Below, in pieces: positions 1 to 12,589 of a stretch of DNA of 64,000 nt. How positions within the stretch are numbered: position 1 is the stretch's first letter; each line of letters begins with the position of its first letter. The stretch lies in contig CM059972.1 of the NCBI GenBank assembly GCA_030490835.1, positions 31,785,452-31,849,451 on the forward strand, given 5' to 3'. The position numbers and the translations under genes were made by a program. The stretch is from Annona cherimola. Taxonomy: Eukaryota > Streptophyta > Magnoliopsida > Magnoliales > Annonaceae. The notes under the pieces were generated by a model that was not told the DNA's origin, did not search any database, and was given only the letters and a program-made list of their open reading frames with translations.

Positions 1-780
1 CTTCAAGTTCCATTTCAGATCGACTTAATCTTGGACCTGACCCAAGTCGCAGGTGGAGTCGACTTTGGGTGCGACTTCACCATCTGTGTGCATATATTGG
101 AACTTAGATTCCTTGAAAGTGATCCTTGATGCTTTCATTTTCATCTCATATCTTATTCTTCAAATGATACCCTTGATTTTCAATGTTTGGTCTTGAAACT
201 TGGCATATTCTTCTCCTCTTGAGTAGTTTATTCTTGTGGTCTTGATCTAGAATGATTTACCTTCCTTTAAGGTCCAAAGATGTGATTCATAGTCTTCCCT
301 TTAATAATATTTCATCTTGAATAGATCTTTCATGGCCTTTTGCTTGTATGGACTGTCTTGGTCTTCAGCTTGACTCAAGTTGGATGTTTGGGTCGACTTG
401 AGGTTCAATTTCACTCAAGTTGCATTGCGGAGTCGACTTGAGAATGCAACTTCACCCAAGTTGCAGGTTGAGTCAACTTCGACTGCGACTTCACTTGTCT
501 CCGAGCCCAAGTTCGGCGCTGAAAGGATTTGATCTCCTGAAGTCAATTGTGGAGTCGACTTGGGTCTGCGACTTCACCTAAGTCACAGGTGGAGTCGACT
601 TCGACCGCGACTTCACCTGTCCTTGTGCCCAAATTCAGCGCCAGAAGGTTTTCATCATCAAAAGTCGTTCTTGAGGTCGACTTGGGTATCGACTTCACCT
701 AAGTCGATGGCTAAGTCAACTTGGGATTGTGACTTGGTTTGCTATGTTCTGAAACTTAAGTTTTATCCTTTAACCAAGTT
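1..780. repeat. Degenerate tandem repeat, 122-bp period, GTCGACTT-rich
   Basis: The motif (G)GAGTCGACTT recurs at 429, 551 and 673, exactly 122 bp apart. The following sequence (cgacttcacc, aagtygcagg, a second gtcgactt, a gcccaarttc block) is shared between units, so this is a true tandem array with a partial third unit. Related but less regular motifs lie at 20-90 and 380-428, so the array probably began outside the window. A weak open frame across it is a by-product of the repeat and matches no protein I know. The family is not recognised. Confidence 0.7.
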
Positions 781-1770
781 TAACAAACCACATTAGTACC
801 CAAAATATTCTCAAATTGAGTTGTTAATCATCAAAACATGGATTATGCTTAATTTTCTTTTGATTCCAACAATACTAGAATATGATAATGAATAAAGAAA
901 ATAAAATTAAAATAGACAGGTGAATTGTATAAATAATTTTTTAGAAATGATTGAAAATACGAAGAAATAATTAAAAATAGAACGGTTACGATAAGTGAAA
1001 AGTTTTAGATCGAAAAGTTTTAGTTATTTTTTTAAAACAAACACATCCATAATATGTTTTTGATATGTTATAAAGCTTAAATACATAGCTTAGGATTTAG
1101 TTAATAGGATCCAATAAAATAGTTAACTATGTCTAAAAGAGTTTAAGTGTACTTAACTAGCCTAAAAGAGAGTAATTAAATCTAACAAAATCTTACCAAA
1201 TGTACTAAATATAAGAATTAATTTAAATAAAAATAAAAATAATTTACTAGATAATAGATATTTGCATTAAATAAAAATTATTTTTACATTTCAATTAATT
1301 ATTTATTTATTTCAAATGTATAAACAACTGACTTTAAAAAATAATCAACTTAATAGATATTTGCGTTAGCAAAAATATAAGAAAATTCTTTAAAAATATA
1401 AATTATTTTTAAAAAAATATTCTCGGGCTAAAAAATTAATTTCACGTCCTCATAATTTTATTGACCCTCTAACCACCCTAATTTATGATCAGATGACATT
1501 ATGTTTCCCTATGTATATGCCCATAAAAATATAGAATATTAGTATATTTTAAAAAAATATATACATTTTAAAAAATATTTATATTTATCAAAGTCTAACC
1601 ATCCGCAACTTATATACATTATTTATTATTTATTTCAAGTGCATAAAATAATTTTATAATTTTGCACTTGAAATAAAATAAATCTGTTCGGCGAGCTAAT
1701 AACAATGCTTAATGAAAATTTTAGATTGTTTTAAAGGTGGAGATCGTCCAAACATGAGGCTGCACCTGCA
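781..1770. other. AT-rich intergenic DNA with a MITE remnant
   Basis: No coding signal. About 895-1050 resembles the interior of the Tourist-like MITE family described below (the aaatgattgaaaa and aaaagttttagatcgaaaag blocks) but has lost its ends. The rest is A/T-rich sequence in which I see nothing. Confidence 0.45.
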
Positions 1771-2430
1771 CGTACACTAATTAATTTTTTTGGTGTCCAT
1801 GGCTTCCTCAGCAGCGACGGCCAGCATCAATCCGCGAGCCACCCTCATCCTTCAATGCAAGCCCGACTTTCTCCCCAAGTCGGCTGCTGCTTCCATTGAT
1901 TCCGGCCATCATCTCCTGCAACCTGATTTTCGGCCAGCCCTCTTCTTCCATTCCGGTGACGAATCCGGAAATCGAAACTGCTGCCGTCTACATCCCATCA
2001 CCAGTCATCACAACGACGTGCAGCCAGAAATCAGACAAGCCATGTATCTCCTTTTTCTCCGGAAAATAGATCCCCCCTTCCTGAAATCTGGCAGCTCCGA
2101 CGCTACATCGATGAAGTCAGTGACATCAGACACCAACCGAACTGGCAGCAATCTAACCAAATCCCTTGACAGATCCATCTTCCAAACTTTATCCGGCAAG
2201 CACGCCAGAAGCAAAATGGGGGAACGAAGAACAAATAGGGAGGACAAAAGAAGGAGAGAGTGGAGTCGCGGAGAGGTGCGAGTAAGGGCGGAAAGCTCGA
2301 TTGCCCCTCCGGATTTTGTGGGCTTCCGACAACACTTTAAACGCATCTTGGCCATTCCCCAAAAGTCCAGAACTATTGGGCCCCATTTGAACAGGAAAAC
2401 GTTTGCACATCTCAAACGGGTGTGAAAATT
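1771..2430. other. GC-richer island with overlapping open frames, unassigned
   Basis: This stretch is clearly richer in G+C than its flanks and stays open for about 211 codons on + (1790-2425) and 135 codons on - (2008-2415). Neither translation shows a domain I recognise. Open frames on both strands at once suggest compositional openness rather than a gene. It could be a captured gene fragment inside a transposon, an exon of an unrecognised gene, or a remnant promoter or 5' leader. I cannot decide between them. Confidence 0.3.
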
Positions 2431-3310
2431 AGTACCTTAAAACACATCAGGCATATTGTCTCGGTCGAAAAAGTGTCCACCCAATCACCTGAAATCATCA
2501 TAACTATATTTGGAGAGCTGCAAAAGGTTTCACCCATCTGATGTTAATTGAGTTGATATGTACCGATCTCATATCTCAAAATGTCGCCTCCAAATTTGGA
2601 CAGCTGAACATCCTGAATTGATTCAATTACCTATGCGACAATAATACCATATTTGAGGATGGGAGACCATTGCCATCTTGCCTTTGCGACGGTGGTGCCA
2701 CATGTGCCCCCACAAGATTGGCGACCTCCGATCGTGCTCATAATGTTTACCCCTAATTCCTTCTATATATATATATATAATGTTCTATAAATTCATTTTG
2801 TACTCATAACATTTCATCTTAAATTCCTCTCATGTTCATACCATTAATACAATCGTTATCTACTATATTAAAAAGATAATTTTGCTCATTCAAAATTTTC
2901 TAATTGATACCATTCAACCTTACTATGACTCAAGTAACGATAGTAAATTATTAATATGTGACATTAAATGATTCAAGAGTTGTATTAAGGTTGAATTATT
3001 TTAATTAGGAAAATTTTAGGAGGATAAATTCGTCTTTTCAATAGAATAGATAAACGGTTGTGTTAAAATCGTAGGCATAATAGAAATTTAGGATAAAATG
3101 TTTTTGGCATAAAAGGATTTTATGAAACGTTATGGGTATAGGAATTATGTGTAAATGTTAGAGCATAAAAGAAGTTCTCCCTTAGATATTCGATAGAATA
3201 TTATATGAAAAATTTGTAAAAATGTCTCAAGATGCCGAATTATAGTACAAATTTGAGATGTTGAAAAAATTACATAAAAAAGACATGGGGTGCACTATAT
3301 ATATATATAT
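2431..3310. other. AT-rich intergenic DNA with a dispersed repeat
   Basis: No gene is visible. About 2790-3180 is similar to about 55900-56220: both share blocks around attcaacctta, a region on loss or gain of attaaggttgaatt, ttttaattagga and cgtctttt. This is therefore a dispersed repeat family with two copies in the window. A (TA)n run lies at 2765-2780. Confidence 0.4.
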
Positions 3311-3317
3311 ATAGGAA

Positions 3318-3664
3318 TATATTCTGGTGCAGCATCGCTGAAATGGGCCCCACATGATCATGAAATCATGATCTACTCCACCCATTGTATTTAGAATAAT
3401 GTATTCTATTACCATACCAATTTTCATACCAATCAGATATGTATATGGGCCCCATCTGAAAATGGTACAAATCCAACGTAATAAAATAGTTTGATGTAAA
3501 TAACAACTTTAAAGTATCTGATTTGGATGAAAATTGGTATGGTAATAGAATACATTATTCTAAATACAATTGGTGGAGTAGATCATGATTTCATGATCAT
3601 GTGGGGCCCATTTTTGGGCTATTGCACTGCTGTTCCGGTGCAGTGATGCTGCACCGAAATAGCT
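3318..3664. mobile_element. Foldback MITE inserted in a (TA)n tract
   Basis: The arms are long inverted repeats. Left 3321-3440 (ctggtgcagcatcgctg, gggccccacatgatcatg, attctattaccatacc) is the reverse complement of right 3520-3660 (ggtatggtaatagaat, catgatcatgtggggccc, gatgctgcaccg), with an insertion of about 25 bp in the right arm. TA dinucleotide runs flank both sides (3294-3313 and 3667-3685), as if the element landed in a TA microsatellite and duplicated TA or a TA-containing site. It has no coding capacity. A Tc1/Mariner-type or PIF/Harbinger-type MITE would fit; I cannot choose. Confidence 0.65.
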
Positions 3665-5229
3665 CTCATATATATATATATATATTATGTATTAAGTTTT
3701 AACCTGTTTTCAAAAAAATGTAAAACTTAATATATATATATATATATATGTGCTAAATGAACTTAGATTAATAGCTTGATAAAAAATAATAAAAATGAGT
3801 TTTTACATCCGAGTGCACTGGAAAACAATCCATCAATCAAATTCCCTATTTTCTTATTGCTACTAAGCTATCTTCTAAATCATTAATATTTTTTTTCTAA
3901 ATATTTAATTTCTCTATGTAATTTATCCTTACCATTTTATGAATTTATGACACACATTATTTTACGTCTCCCTGACCCCTTCAACAATATAATCCATCTT
4001 ATGTTTTTATTTTACTATGTTTAAAATGGAAATCAGTTCCATCGAAAAAAAAAAAAAAAAAAAAAGGAAACCAGTTGCCTCAAAATATAAGCCTTGTCCA
4101 TTGCAGCTTATGAAACTTCTACAAGCATGCGTGATGATGGTTCACAATTTTGTTTTCCGAACAAGGATATTTATGTAAGTTTTCGGTCACATAATATCTT
4201 TTATTTTTGTGATTTCCCACTTTATTTTAGCACTTTACGAAATTGACCTTATAAATTACAAATCTGAGAAAAAAAAATCCTATGTGCTTGTATTTTCAAG
4301 AAGAAGACACTTTGAGTTGTTTATGGTATTTTCGATGGATTTTTGAATATCAATCCCTTAAGTCTGTGAAATTTATAATTTTGAAAATCAAAGGTATGTC
4401 TATTAATGAGAAAAAGTAAAAAAAAAAAAAAATTTGAAAAATTTTTGAAAAAGGGAGAAAGTGATGTAATATGATAAGAGTAAAAGAAAAATAAAACAGT
4501 TGTATAGAAAATATAAAATAATAATAAAAAATATTGATAACAATAAAAAAGTAGAATAGTTAATTAATATATCAAATCATATTGACAATAATGAGATAAA
4601 AAAAAATTTTCTTTTTCCCAATGTCAAACACAACAGCTTTAAGTTTTAGACATTTATAGTCATGACCTCTCTATATAAAGCTAGAACATTGTTAATTTAT
4701 TATTTATATTTCCAAAATGCCTTTACAATATCCTAAGTATCATAATTTGAATTATAAAGTTAAAGTTTAAAATATTTTTATGCAGAAGTCCTACAAAAAA
4801 TAGCCTATCAAGATATTCAACCAAACTTTCATTAAAAAAAAAAGATATTCAACCAAACAATGCCATTCATTTAGAGTTTAGATAGAATTATTAAAAGAGT
4901 ATTTTAAATTTTATGTTAAGTTAAAAGTAGAATCCTTCAAATTTCAATTAGCTAAAGGAAATATGACTAGAAATGTATAGAACTAAATAGACCACTATTA
5001 CAATTTTTTAAAACTTAAAAGTTATTTGCTACAAAATATGAAACTTATAAGGCTCATTTTGGAATTGGTAAAAGTAAAATAATTTACTACTCTTTTATAC
5101 ACACTTTTTGATATGAGTTATCATCGTACTCACTTTATTACTCCATTTTTTATTATTATCTCTACAATTTTACCTCTTTTCGTCTAATAATTAATTTATT
5201 TTAACTTAATTTCTTTCACTCCTATAAAA
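3665..5229. other. AT-rich intergenic DNA with weak MITE remnants
   Basis: No gene is visible. It contains a second (TA)n tract at 3729-3750, a poly(A) run at about 4046-4065, a half copy of the foldback family of 13.0 kb at about 3750-3840 (ending ccgagtgcactgg), and degenerate Tourist-like interior sequence at about 4440-4620 and 5050-5225. Confidence 0.4.
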
Positions 5230-5245
5230 TACATTGTTAGAACTT

Positions 5246-5526
5246 TTTTTTTATGGTATATATTTACATACATCTCAACACATATTATACTGAAGATCTG
5301 AGACATTCTTGCAAATTTGGAGATACACACAACTCCCTCAAAGAAATCTGGAGACACGGTTCCACCAAAGAATTAGGAAGACAGCTTCCAACAACCAATC
5401 GGGAGACCACTGCTCCCACTACCCATATTTTGGCCGAAATCCCGAAACGAGATTCGAACCCCACACTAGCGTTTGCAAATGCTCCTGACAAGTAGCTGGT
5501 GACCAACCGAGCACGGCTCGGTTGGT
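5246..5526 (-). mobile_element. tRNA-derived SINE with 16-bp target-site duplication
   Basis: The element lies on the minus strand. Its internal promoter B box is a perfect GGTTCGAATC (revcomp of 5451-5460), with an A-box-like GTGCTCGGTTGGT near the head, the spacing of a tRNA-derived pol III promoter. The 3' tail is an A run (T run at 5244-5252 on +). The 16 bases tacattgttagaactt occur on both sides, 5230-5245 and 5527-5542, a perfect long TSD typical of L1-type endonuclease retroposition. The head carries an 11-bp perfect palindrome with a 3-nt loop at 5502-5526. It does not code for protein. The exact SINE family is not assigned. Confidence 0.88.
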
Positions 5527-5542
5527 TACATTGTTAGAACTT

Positions 5543-7480
5543 AGAAGTATATAACATACATTGTTAGATTTACATATGTTGAGTATGAATTAGAAAAATA
5601 TGTACTTAGGATGATTCGAGTTATAACATAAGAGATCAAAAAAAACTTTTCTTTTAATTATTATTCCTATCATATTACGTTACTTTCTTACTTGTTTTAA
5701 AAAAAAATCGTCCTCACTTCTACTCATTTTACTCTTTCATCTTCCCTTTTAAGTGGACTCTTAGGTAAAAAGTGTAGATTTCACATATTTGCTGGACTTT
5801 CATGCAAACACTCCCTTTTTTAAATTCTATGTTCCTTTGTTATTCAACTAAATGAGAAAGAAATATCTTTTAAATTTATTTTACGTCAACTATGAGGTTT
5901 ATTTTTCAAAAATTTGAAAGTTCTACATTTTGCAAACTATCAAAACATAGCACTAAAGTGTAATTATGCGTACTTGCCAGCAAAGTCTATTTTGAAGGGA
6001 CCCCATTTTTCTTCTAAGAAGCCTATTTGTTTAATTTTATGTACGTGTGCTGTTACTAAAAATCATTGTTCTCATGAAAACTTGTATTTTTAAATTAAAA
6101 TCTTTTGTTACGAATTTTAAATGTAAGTGCCTTGTAAGGATACTTCCCCACCATACACATGATATGGCACGTGTGACATAATAAATGACTGGCAAATAAT
6201 ATCCAACGCACAAACATATTCTCATGCCACTACTAACAATCCCTAAAATATCTTCCGAAATGAAGGATCACAAAGTGACGGAGTGAGCACACTCCCTTCC
6301 TAAACGGAGGTAAAGCATCATTTTTAAATAGGAGATTACTTCTCTCACTAGGGTAGTGACTACTCCATCATTATTAGACTCGTACTCACTTTAGAATTCT
6401 CATCTCTCCATTTAATCTCTCTTAAGACTTGAAATCTTTTGTCGAACCATCAAAGGCTCATCTCTCGACCCCCTTTGCTTCATCTCAACTTCTCTGAAAA
6501 TCTTCTCAGACCCACTGAAACTCATTCATACAGTATGGAAATCTTCTCAGGCCCTCTGATATCCATCCTTACTTATTGGAGGACCTTACCGGACTCTCTA
6601 TAAGAACGGCTTGAGTCCATATCAGCCCTCTGTAAGATTCACCCTCTTATATGCTTGATTCTGCCTTTTCTCATCTGAAAAAGCTATACAAGATTAACTC
6701 TATTTAGCAAATCCGATTTAAGTTCTGGGATGCTCATTTTTTTTATGGGAATTCTAGGGTGTTCATGCAGCCGGGAGTATATCGACTATCAAATCATTTC
6801 CCTTCACATGGACATGGCCATCGACTCGCTTTACCAAAATAGAAAGTGGCATGTGAATGCAATCGCCTTTTATGGCAAAAGGCTAAAGATGGCCACAGAA
6901 AAAGTATTTTGGGCCTATCCATACCAAGTGGGTGGGGGATTGCTGTACAAACGGTTGCATTGGAAGGTTTCTCCAAATTAGAAATGAAATTAGTTGACAT
7001 GTCGATCATCATCGGAGCCGTCGATTTCGTGTGCCACATTTCCTGGCAACGTGTAGCCATGTGCAGAAAAAATTACGGCGTACGAAACAATAGTATCCAT
7101 CAATCACATCAACTGCCAATTAATGGGCAGCGAAAGCTGTGTTTAACGGTCCACCGCGTGGTTGGTTCGCTGCTTTTATTATTTTTCGCTACGATGCCGG
7201 TAGTTGCCGTGCATTAAATCACTGCTCCTCTGTAAAAAATATGGCAAAAAATCATGCAAGCCAGACAACGACAGGTCAGCACAGCAGCAGGTGGAGAACG
7301 AATTAATGGGGATCGAGCAGCAGATCATAGCTGTTCATTTTGAGGAGATGATGTCGAAGATGCACTTATAATAATAAAAAGATAAGAAAAATGGCCTTTC
7401 TTGGACGAGGAGGGTTGACAATCAAGGGCGTTGTGGACGGAGTCATCTCCCCGAGATCCTTTTCGAGTAGGAGTCATACC
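5543..7480. other. Intergenic DNA, possible LTR fragment, no supported gene
   Basis: About 6250-6720 is CT-rich and pyrimidine-patterned (repeats of ctcatctctc and aatcttctcagrccc), like the R/U5 leader of a plant LTR retrotransposon, but no LTR ends or second copy are visible. Open frames at 6730-6981 and 6846-7217 overlap in different phases and show no recognisable domain, so I do not call a gene. About 7230-7480 is moderately GC-rich and unassigned. Confidence 0.3.
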
Positions 7481-9099
7481 CGGGTGTGTTCCCTGTAATT
7501 ATTTACCGGCAACGTTCAACATCAATGCAACCAGTTGATTTTTAGTGTTTGTATTAGATCCAAACCACTTAAAATATGCATTAATATGAATTTATTTTTT
7601 GATTCAGAATTTCGATTTGATTGGAAATTTATATCTTTTAGAAGTTTGGAAAGATTTTAAAGTGAATATATATAACTGTTGAATTTTTAAAATAAAAATT
7701 TTAACGTATTTGAAACTGTCGGTTATGAATAAATATATAGATAAATATTATAAATGGATTAGATAAAATATAAATATTATTTTCCATGATGTGGTACTAA
7801 GCAAAGCAACGGATTTCATTTCTTTCATACGAGCATTACTCTTACCCTTAAATTGGGATTTCGGAAAGTACAGGAAGTACAGGAGCCTGAATGTCGATGT
7901 TTTCCGGCTATTTTTCTCTATTTTTGCCCTCTGATTTAAGTATGTTATTTTTATATTAAAATATTTTTTAATCTAAATTTTTTACAATTTTATGACATCA
8001 AAATTTATTTTGATTGAAAATTATAAGTATAAATATTAACATCATATTTTTAGCAGTGTGAGGGGATATAAAACTGCTGAAATTTAGAACTAAATCTTTA
8101 GTTTAGAGTTTAATGTAGAATTTTAAATATAAAAGGCAACTGGTTGGACAACTTATCGCTCTAATGATCTAATCGCTTGTACAGGATCGAGCCCCTTTAT
8201 CAAGACCAACCTTCAAATTTTAAGATTAATGTTGCGAATTAAACTGTGTCCCGCTATTTTTAGATATTAAACGAGTTAAATATAATTTCAAATGTATTTC
8301 AAAATATTTGAAACTAAACTTAACTTATTTCATATCTAGGGTCGTCATGTAAATGTCAGTTAAGATTGGTTTCGAATATTTTAAAACTTAAAAAGTTTAT
8401 TGTGCAAATACTCGACCCAAAAGGTTGAAGTTGCCATGCATTGAGCAAAGTTATAAGGTTTATTTTGACAAAAAAAAAAACACCTTTTCATAACTCAGAC
8501 CTATTTAATTCAACCAATTAACTTTCAGCGCTTCTACTTCCATAATTATTTATTTTTAATTATTGTCGTCGTTGCTATAAGTTCTTATTTATACACCCTT
8601 CTGAATTCTTTCCAGCATCGATCTACTATTAAATAAACCATCATATTTCATTAAGAGTTTTAGATATATGTATATTTCATCAAAAGTAACAACTGTATAT
8701 ACTAAGTATTTTAAAAATATATACATGGGTCGCGTTTGCTCAAAAATACAATTACTCATGTGTAAATTAGTGAAAAATGCTTAAAATCCATTCACATATA
8801 TATTAAAATGTAATAATATTTTATAAAATCATTTATCCACATAGCAGTGATATTTTAGGTAACTTAGATATTAAAAATACTATTTAAAATTAATATTCAG
8901 TATTAAATTATTTTATTGTGTTAATTTTCTACATTTATAAATTGGACCTATATGCAATGATACTAAATAAATAAAAGGATTTTCATGATAATAAAAATTA
9001 TGTTAAATATAATAGATAAAGTGATTTTTTATCAATCATCAAAATATTAAAACTAAAGGAGTTACACAAAAGACAAATTTTATAAAAAGCTCAGCTCAA
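7481..9099. other. AT-rich intergenic DNA with dispersed repeat copy
   Basis: No gene is seen. About 8740-9060 is related to about 60850-61120: shared blocks include tgtgtaaattattgaaaa, attaaaatgtaa, taatattttata and gctaaatataatagata. These are two diverged copies of one dispersed element. The rest is AT-rich and featureless. Confidence 0.4.
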
Positions 9100-9300
9100 T
9101 ACCTACTTCATTTCTGAAATTACAAATATATCCATATAGCCTCTATATATTTGCAAATACGCACATGTTGCAATGGTGCAATAACAATGTTATAATAGCA
9201 TAGGTGTATTTACAATTACGCGGGAATTATTTTCAATTTTGAAACTACATAGGTATAAGCTATGTGGGTATATTTGCAAGTTATTATTTTACTTTTTCTT
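9100..9300. mobile_element. Small repeat related to the solo-LTR host element
   Basis: Blocks such as gtgggtatatttgcaa, ttacaattacg, and the inverted atatatttgcaaatacgc match the repeat interrupted by the solo LTR at 49.5-53.6 kb (taatttgcaaatatacc and its inverted partner). This appears to be a foldback-type element present in at least two, probably three, copies; a third degenerate one is at about 38270-38400. No clean target-site duplication was found. Confidence 0.4.
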
Positions 9301-10510
9301 TTACTTTAATATTTTCTCTACATTTCATACTTCTTTTATATATTTCTATATAATTATTTTATTTAATTTATCTTAATTATCTTTACTTGTAATCATTATC
9401 CTGTTACACACATCACTTTTTCACTAATCTAAAACTTTTTCCTAACAATTTTTTCCTCTCGCAATGCCCAGAAATCATAAATATTTGCCGCACATACGCA
9501 CACAGCTAAAAAAAAGTTGACGCAAAAAGAGTGAGCCAAATACATCCAAAATCCAGGGAAAGCCCGCAAGCTATTGATTCACCCATGACATCCCCAACTG
9601 TCCGTTGTTTAAGCACAAACGTTCATTTATTTCGCGCTTGTAAACGCACATTGAATATTTAGGGAAACGCGTTGAAAGTTGTGTCTTTCTGCATATTTAG
9701 TGTAGCAGTATCTTCAAATTTGTAAGAATGTCTTTAGTTAGATGTATATAAATATATTTTAATAAAAAAAAAAACTTTCTAGATCAGGGCCCATTGATGG
9801 TGAATGCAGAGGACAGTCCGCAGAGTCGCGTGGCCGACGGACACCCGTCCGCGAATGTAGTGGGCATCTGGCAGGCGCCTGCTGTCGTGGCACCCCAGGC
9901 TTACCGTGGGCAGAATACACACAAAATCCTGGGAACGCCATGAGTTATTATTTAACACAGGACATCCTCAACCGTCAGTTTCCTTTTCTTTTTTTTTCTT
10001 TTTTTGATCTTTTTTTGTTGGTATTACAAACGCGTTTGAGTCTAAGTGTGGTGTGAACGCTTTAATATCTCACCCAATCATAATAAATTTTTCAACCGTA
10101 ATTTTCTCGACGAGCGGATAGAATACTAAACGCGATGCGCCAGGATCCCCGCGCTGCAGCACATGCGCCCGATTGGTAAACGCAGGAATGATGGGAGGGA
10201 GGCCCACCTCCTGGTTTCAAACTGACAGACGTGCAGAACTCCTATTTTTTTATTTTTTTATTTTTTTTTTCAATTTCGTCAATGGCTATTGCCAATTGAC
10301 CAGCCCTATTGCTTGGGATGAAAATTTACCAAGGCTAGCTTTCATTTAGTTGATATTTTAATTGGGGGAAAAAAAAAAAGGAAAGAAAGACATGGGTAGA
10401 ATAGCCAAATTGAATGGTTTTCTTCTTACTTGAGAAGACGCATGCATCATGTCGTCTATGTCAAAAAAAGCAACATCCAAATTGAAAAAAAAAAAAAAAA
10501 AAAGTTTATA
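9301..10510. other. Intergenic DNA with a GC-rich island
   Basis: 9780-9960 and 10120-10230 are GC-rich patches (accggacacccgtccg-like, gcgccaggatccccgcgctg) in AT-rich surroundings. The segment about 9545-9620 is loosely repeated at about 9925-9985 (aaaatccagggaa against aaaatcctgggaa, and gacatccccaactgtc against gacatcctcaaccgtc). The open frame across 9759-9941 on the minus strand matches nothing I recognise. The rest is AT-rich, with Tourist-like interior traces at 9290-9440. Confidence 0.3.
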
Positions 10511-10990
10511 ATAAAGAGGTGTTTGTTTACACAAAAACATTTTAAATTAAAACTTTTTATCATTCACAATTATCCTATTTTTAATTATTTTTCACTTTTT
10601 CTTAAAAGAATCCACTCATACATATAATTTATCTATTTTAACTTTATTCTATTTACTCATCATCGTTACCTTTATTATATCACGTCATTAACTTTTACAA
10701 CAAAATTTTTTATTAAAAATGTATTTAAAAAGTAATAAAAAATTTTATAACAAGTTTTTTGTATAAAAGTTTTGATATGATAAGGTAATAATGAGAAGTA
10801 AATAAAATAAAGTTAAAATAGATATATTAGATGCAGAGTAGTATGTAGAATGATTGAAAAATAGAATAGTTATATACGATGAAATAGAGAAATAATTTTA
10901 AAAAATGAGATAGCTGCGGAGAGTAAAAACTTTATTGAAAAGTTTTATATTTCAACAAACATCATCTAAAAAATTTATCGCTTTCCAAAT
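10511..10990. mobile_element. Two head-to-head Tourist-like MITE copies
   Basis: 10511-10735 carries the family in minus orientation (tcatcgttacctttattatatcac) and 10735-10990 in plus orientation (aatgattgaaaaatagaatag, ending ccaaatacacc). The pair forms a palindrome-like composite of about 480 bp. Ends are degenerate and no target-site duplication is clear. The arrangement could come from insertion of one copy into another or from an inverted duplication. Confidence 0.5.
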
Positions 10991-12309
10991 ACACCTTAGT
11001 CAACAAAAAAAAAAAAAGCCTGAAGCTAAGACCCAACCATTTTTGTTTCCAAGGGGTTATTAGTGTAACTGTGTAAAACCGCAAATGTAATTCCAGCGAA
11101 AGTCTCGTTTAGCCGAGCCAAATATTTTTCAACCTTCTTATGTTGACAAAAATGTAAGTTTTATTGCCACACGCTTTTTTTTAGTAGTAGCAAAGAAAAA
11201 ATTTACCATTCTTGCTAAAAATCATGTATGATGTGAACTAGGGCATAAGTGCGTGCGTGTGGTCCCAACTGACAGTCCGAAAGAAGCATATGACTCCATG
11301 TAATGTAATCTAATTAAAAAAAAGATAATTATATTTCATTGGCTATTTAGGATTCGGATAGAATGGGATGAGAGTATGATGAAATAAATTTTTTTTTTCT
11401 CAAAAATACTTTTCTCATTCTAAATATATAATAAGTAGCGATCAAATACCTATAATTATACTAAAACCTCAATACATACGTATGATTTGAGCTTTTATTA
11501 TTATTTATTTTTATTTTTATGTGAGCCCATATGTAATATTTATATACGAATAATTTCAAAAATCAATCATTTTTGCCTCATAAATGGAGGTTAAAATTAT
11601 TATTTTTTGAAATTATAAAAAATTAAAAATAGGTAGATTTTTGTATATGAACTAAATACGTATAGGATCACATAAAAATAAAAAGAATAACAAAAAATTG
11701 AGGAAAAAAAAAACTAAAACCACATATACGTATCGAGGTTTCAATACATATGCATGTATTGGATCATTACCTATATATAATAGCCTAATTATCTCAATTT
11801 TCATTTTCCATGCAACTTTTCTCTGTAAATTCCAAACAAAAGATACCCTAAATCGATCCCTCTTAATTCAAGAAAATGAAGAGAAAATTATAAGATCAAA
11901 CACCCAAATGCGATTGGACCATGCAAGTGATCATGACTCATGAGTTGACGGCCAATTATACTGGAAACCTTTTCATTAATTAGAGTAGTGAGCATCGACG
12001 ATCCAAGACTTTCAGCTGCACTCGCGGTTGGCGCTTGGAGAGATATATGGGTGGCAGGTGAGTCTTACCTGCAGCACATTCATGGCCTTGCCATTTGCCA
12101 ATTTTTGCATGTCATTATCAACCAAATATTGCATGCACAGTTCAGGCTAGCTTTATGGGGAATTTAACTAAGGAGACCTTTGTATTGTTGAAATTTCTTA
12201 GGAACGTGGGATGAGATGGGATGGGAAGTGGAGAAAAGAATAGTAATATAGTATTAGTATAATTTAATATCTTATTTATTTAATTTTTCATTCTTACCTA
12301 TATTTTTAG
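10991..12309. other. AT-rich intergenic DNA up to an assembly gap
   Basis: No supported gene. The stretches about 11330-11420 and 12180-12300 share gggatgaga and related motifs with each other and look like fragments of another repeat. An 81-codon open frame at 11698-11943 has no recognisable content. Confidence 0.35.
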
Positions 12310-12409
12310 NNNNNNNNNNNNNNNNNNNNNNNNNNNNNNNNNNNNNNNNNNNNNNNNNNNNNNNNNNNNNNNNNNNNNNNNNNNNNNNNNNNNNNNNNNN
12401 NNNNNNNNN
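12310..12409. other. Assembly gap of 100 N
   Basis: Exactly 100 consecutive N, the usual placeholder for a gap of unknown size. The sequence on both sides is AT-rich and repeat-like, which probably caused the assembly break. Distances across it should not be trusted. Confidence 0.99.
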
Positions 12410-12589
12410 TGTTGTGTATTTAAAATGTGAGAAGTAATATTAAAAATATAAAAAATAAAAAGTTAAGTATTGAAAAATGATAAGGTAAATGATAGATTGA
12501 AAAATTTTAAGAAAAATGAAAATTTACTTCATATTCCTATTCAAGCCAATTCATGGGATCATTCTATAATTATAATTGTACTACATTTA

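Noticed and set aside
1790..2425. 211-codon open frame on +, with a 135-codon frame on -
   Set aside because: No recognisable domain on either strand and mutual overlap; kept only as an unassigned GC-rich island.
6730..7217. Overlapping open frames that could be a small gene
   Set aside because: Different phases, no domain, no splice-compatible partner exons seen.
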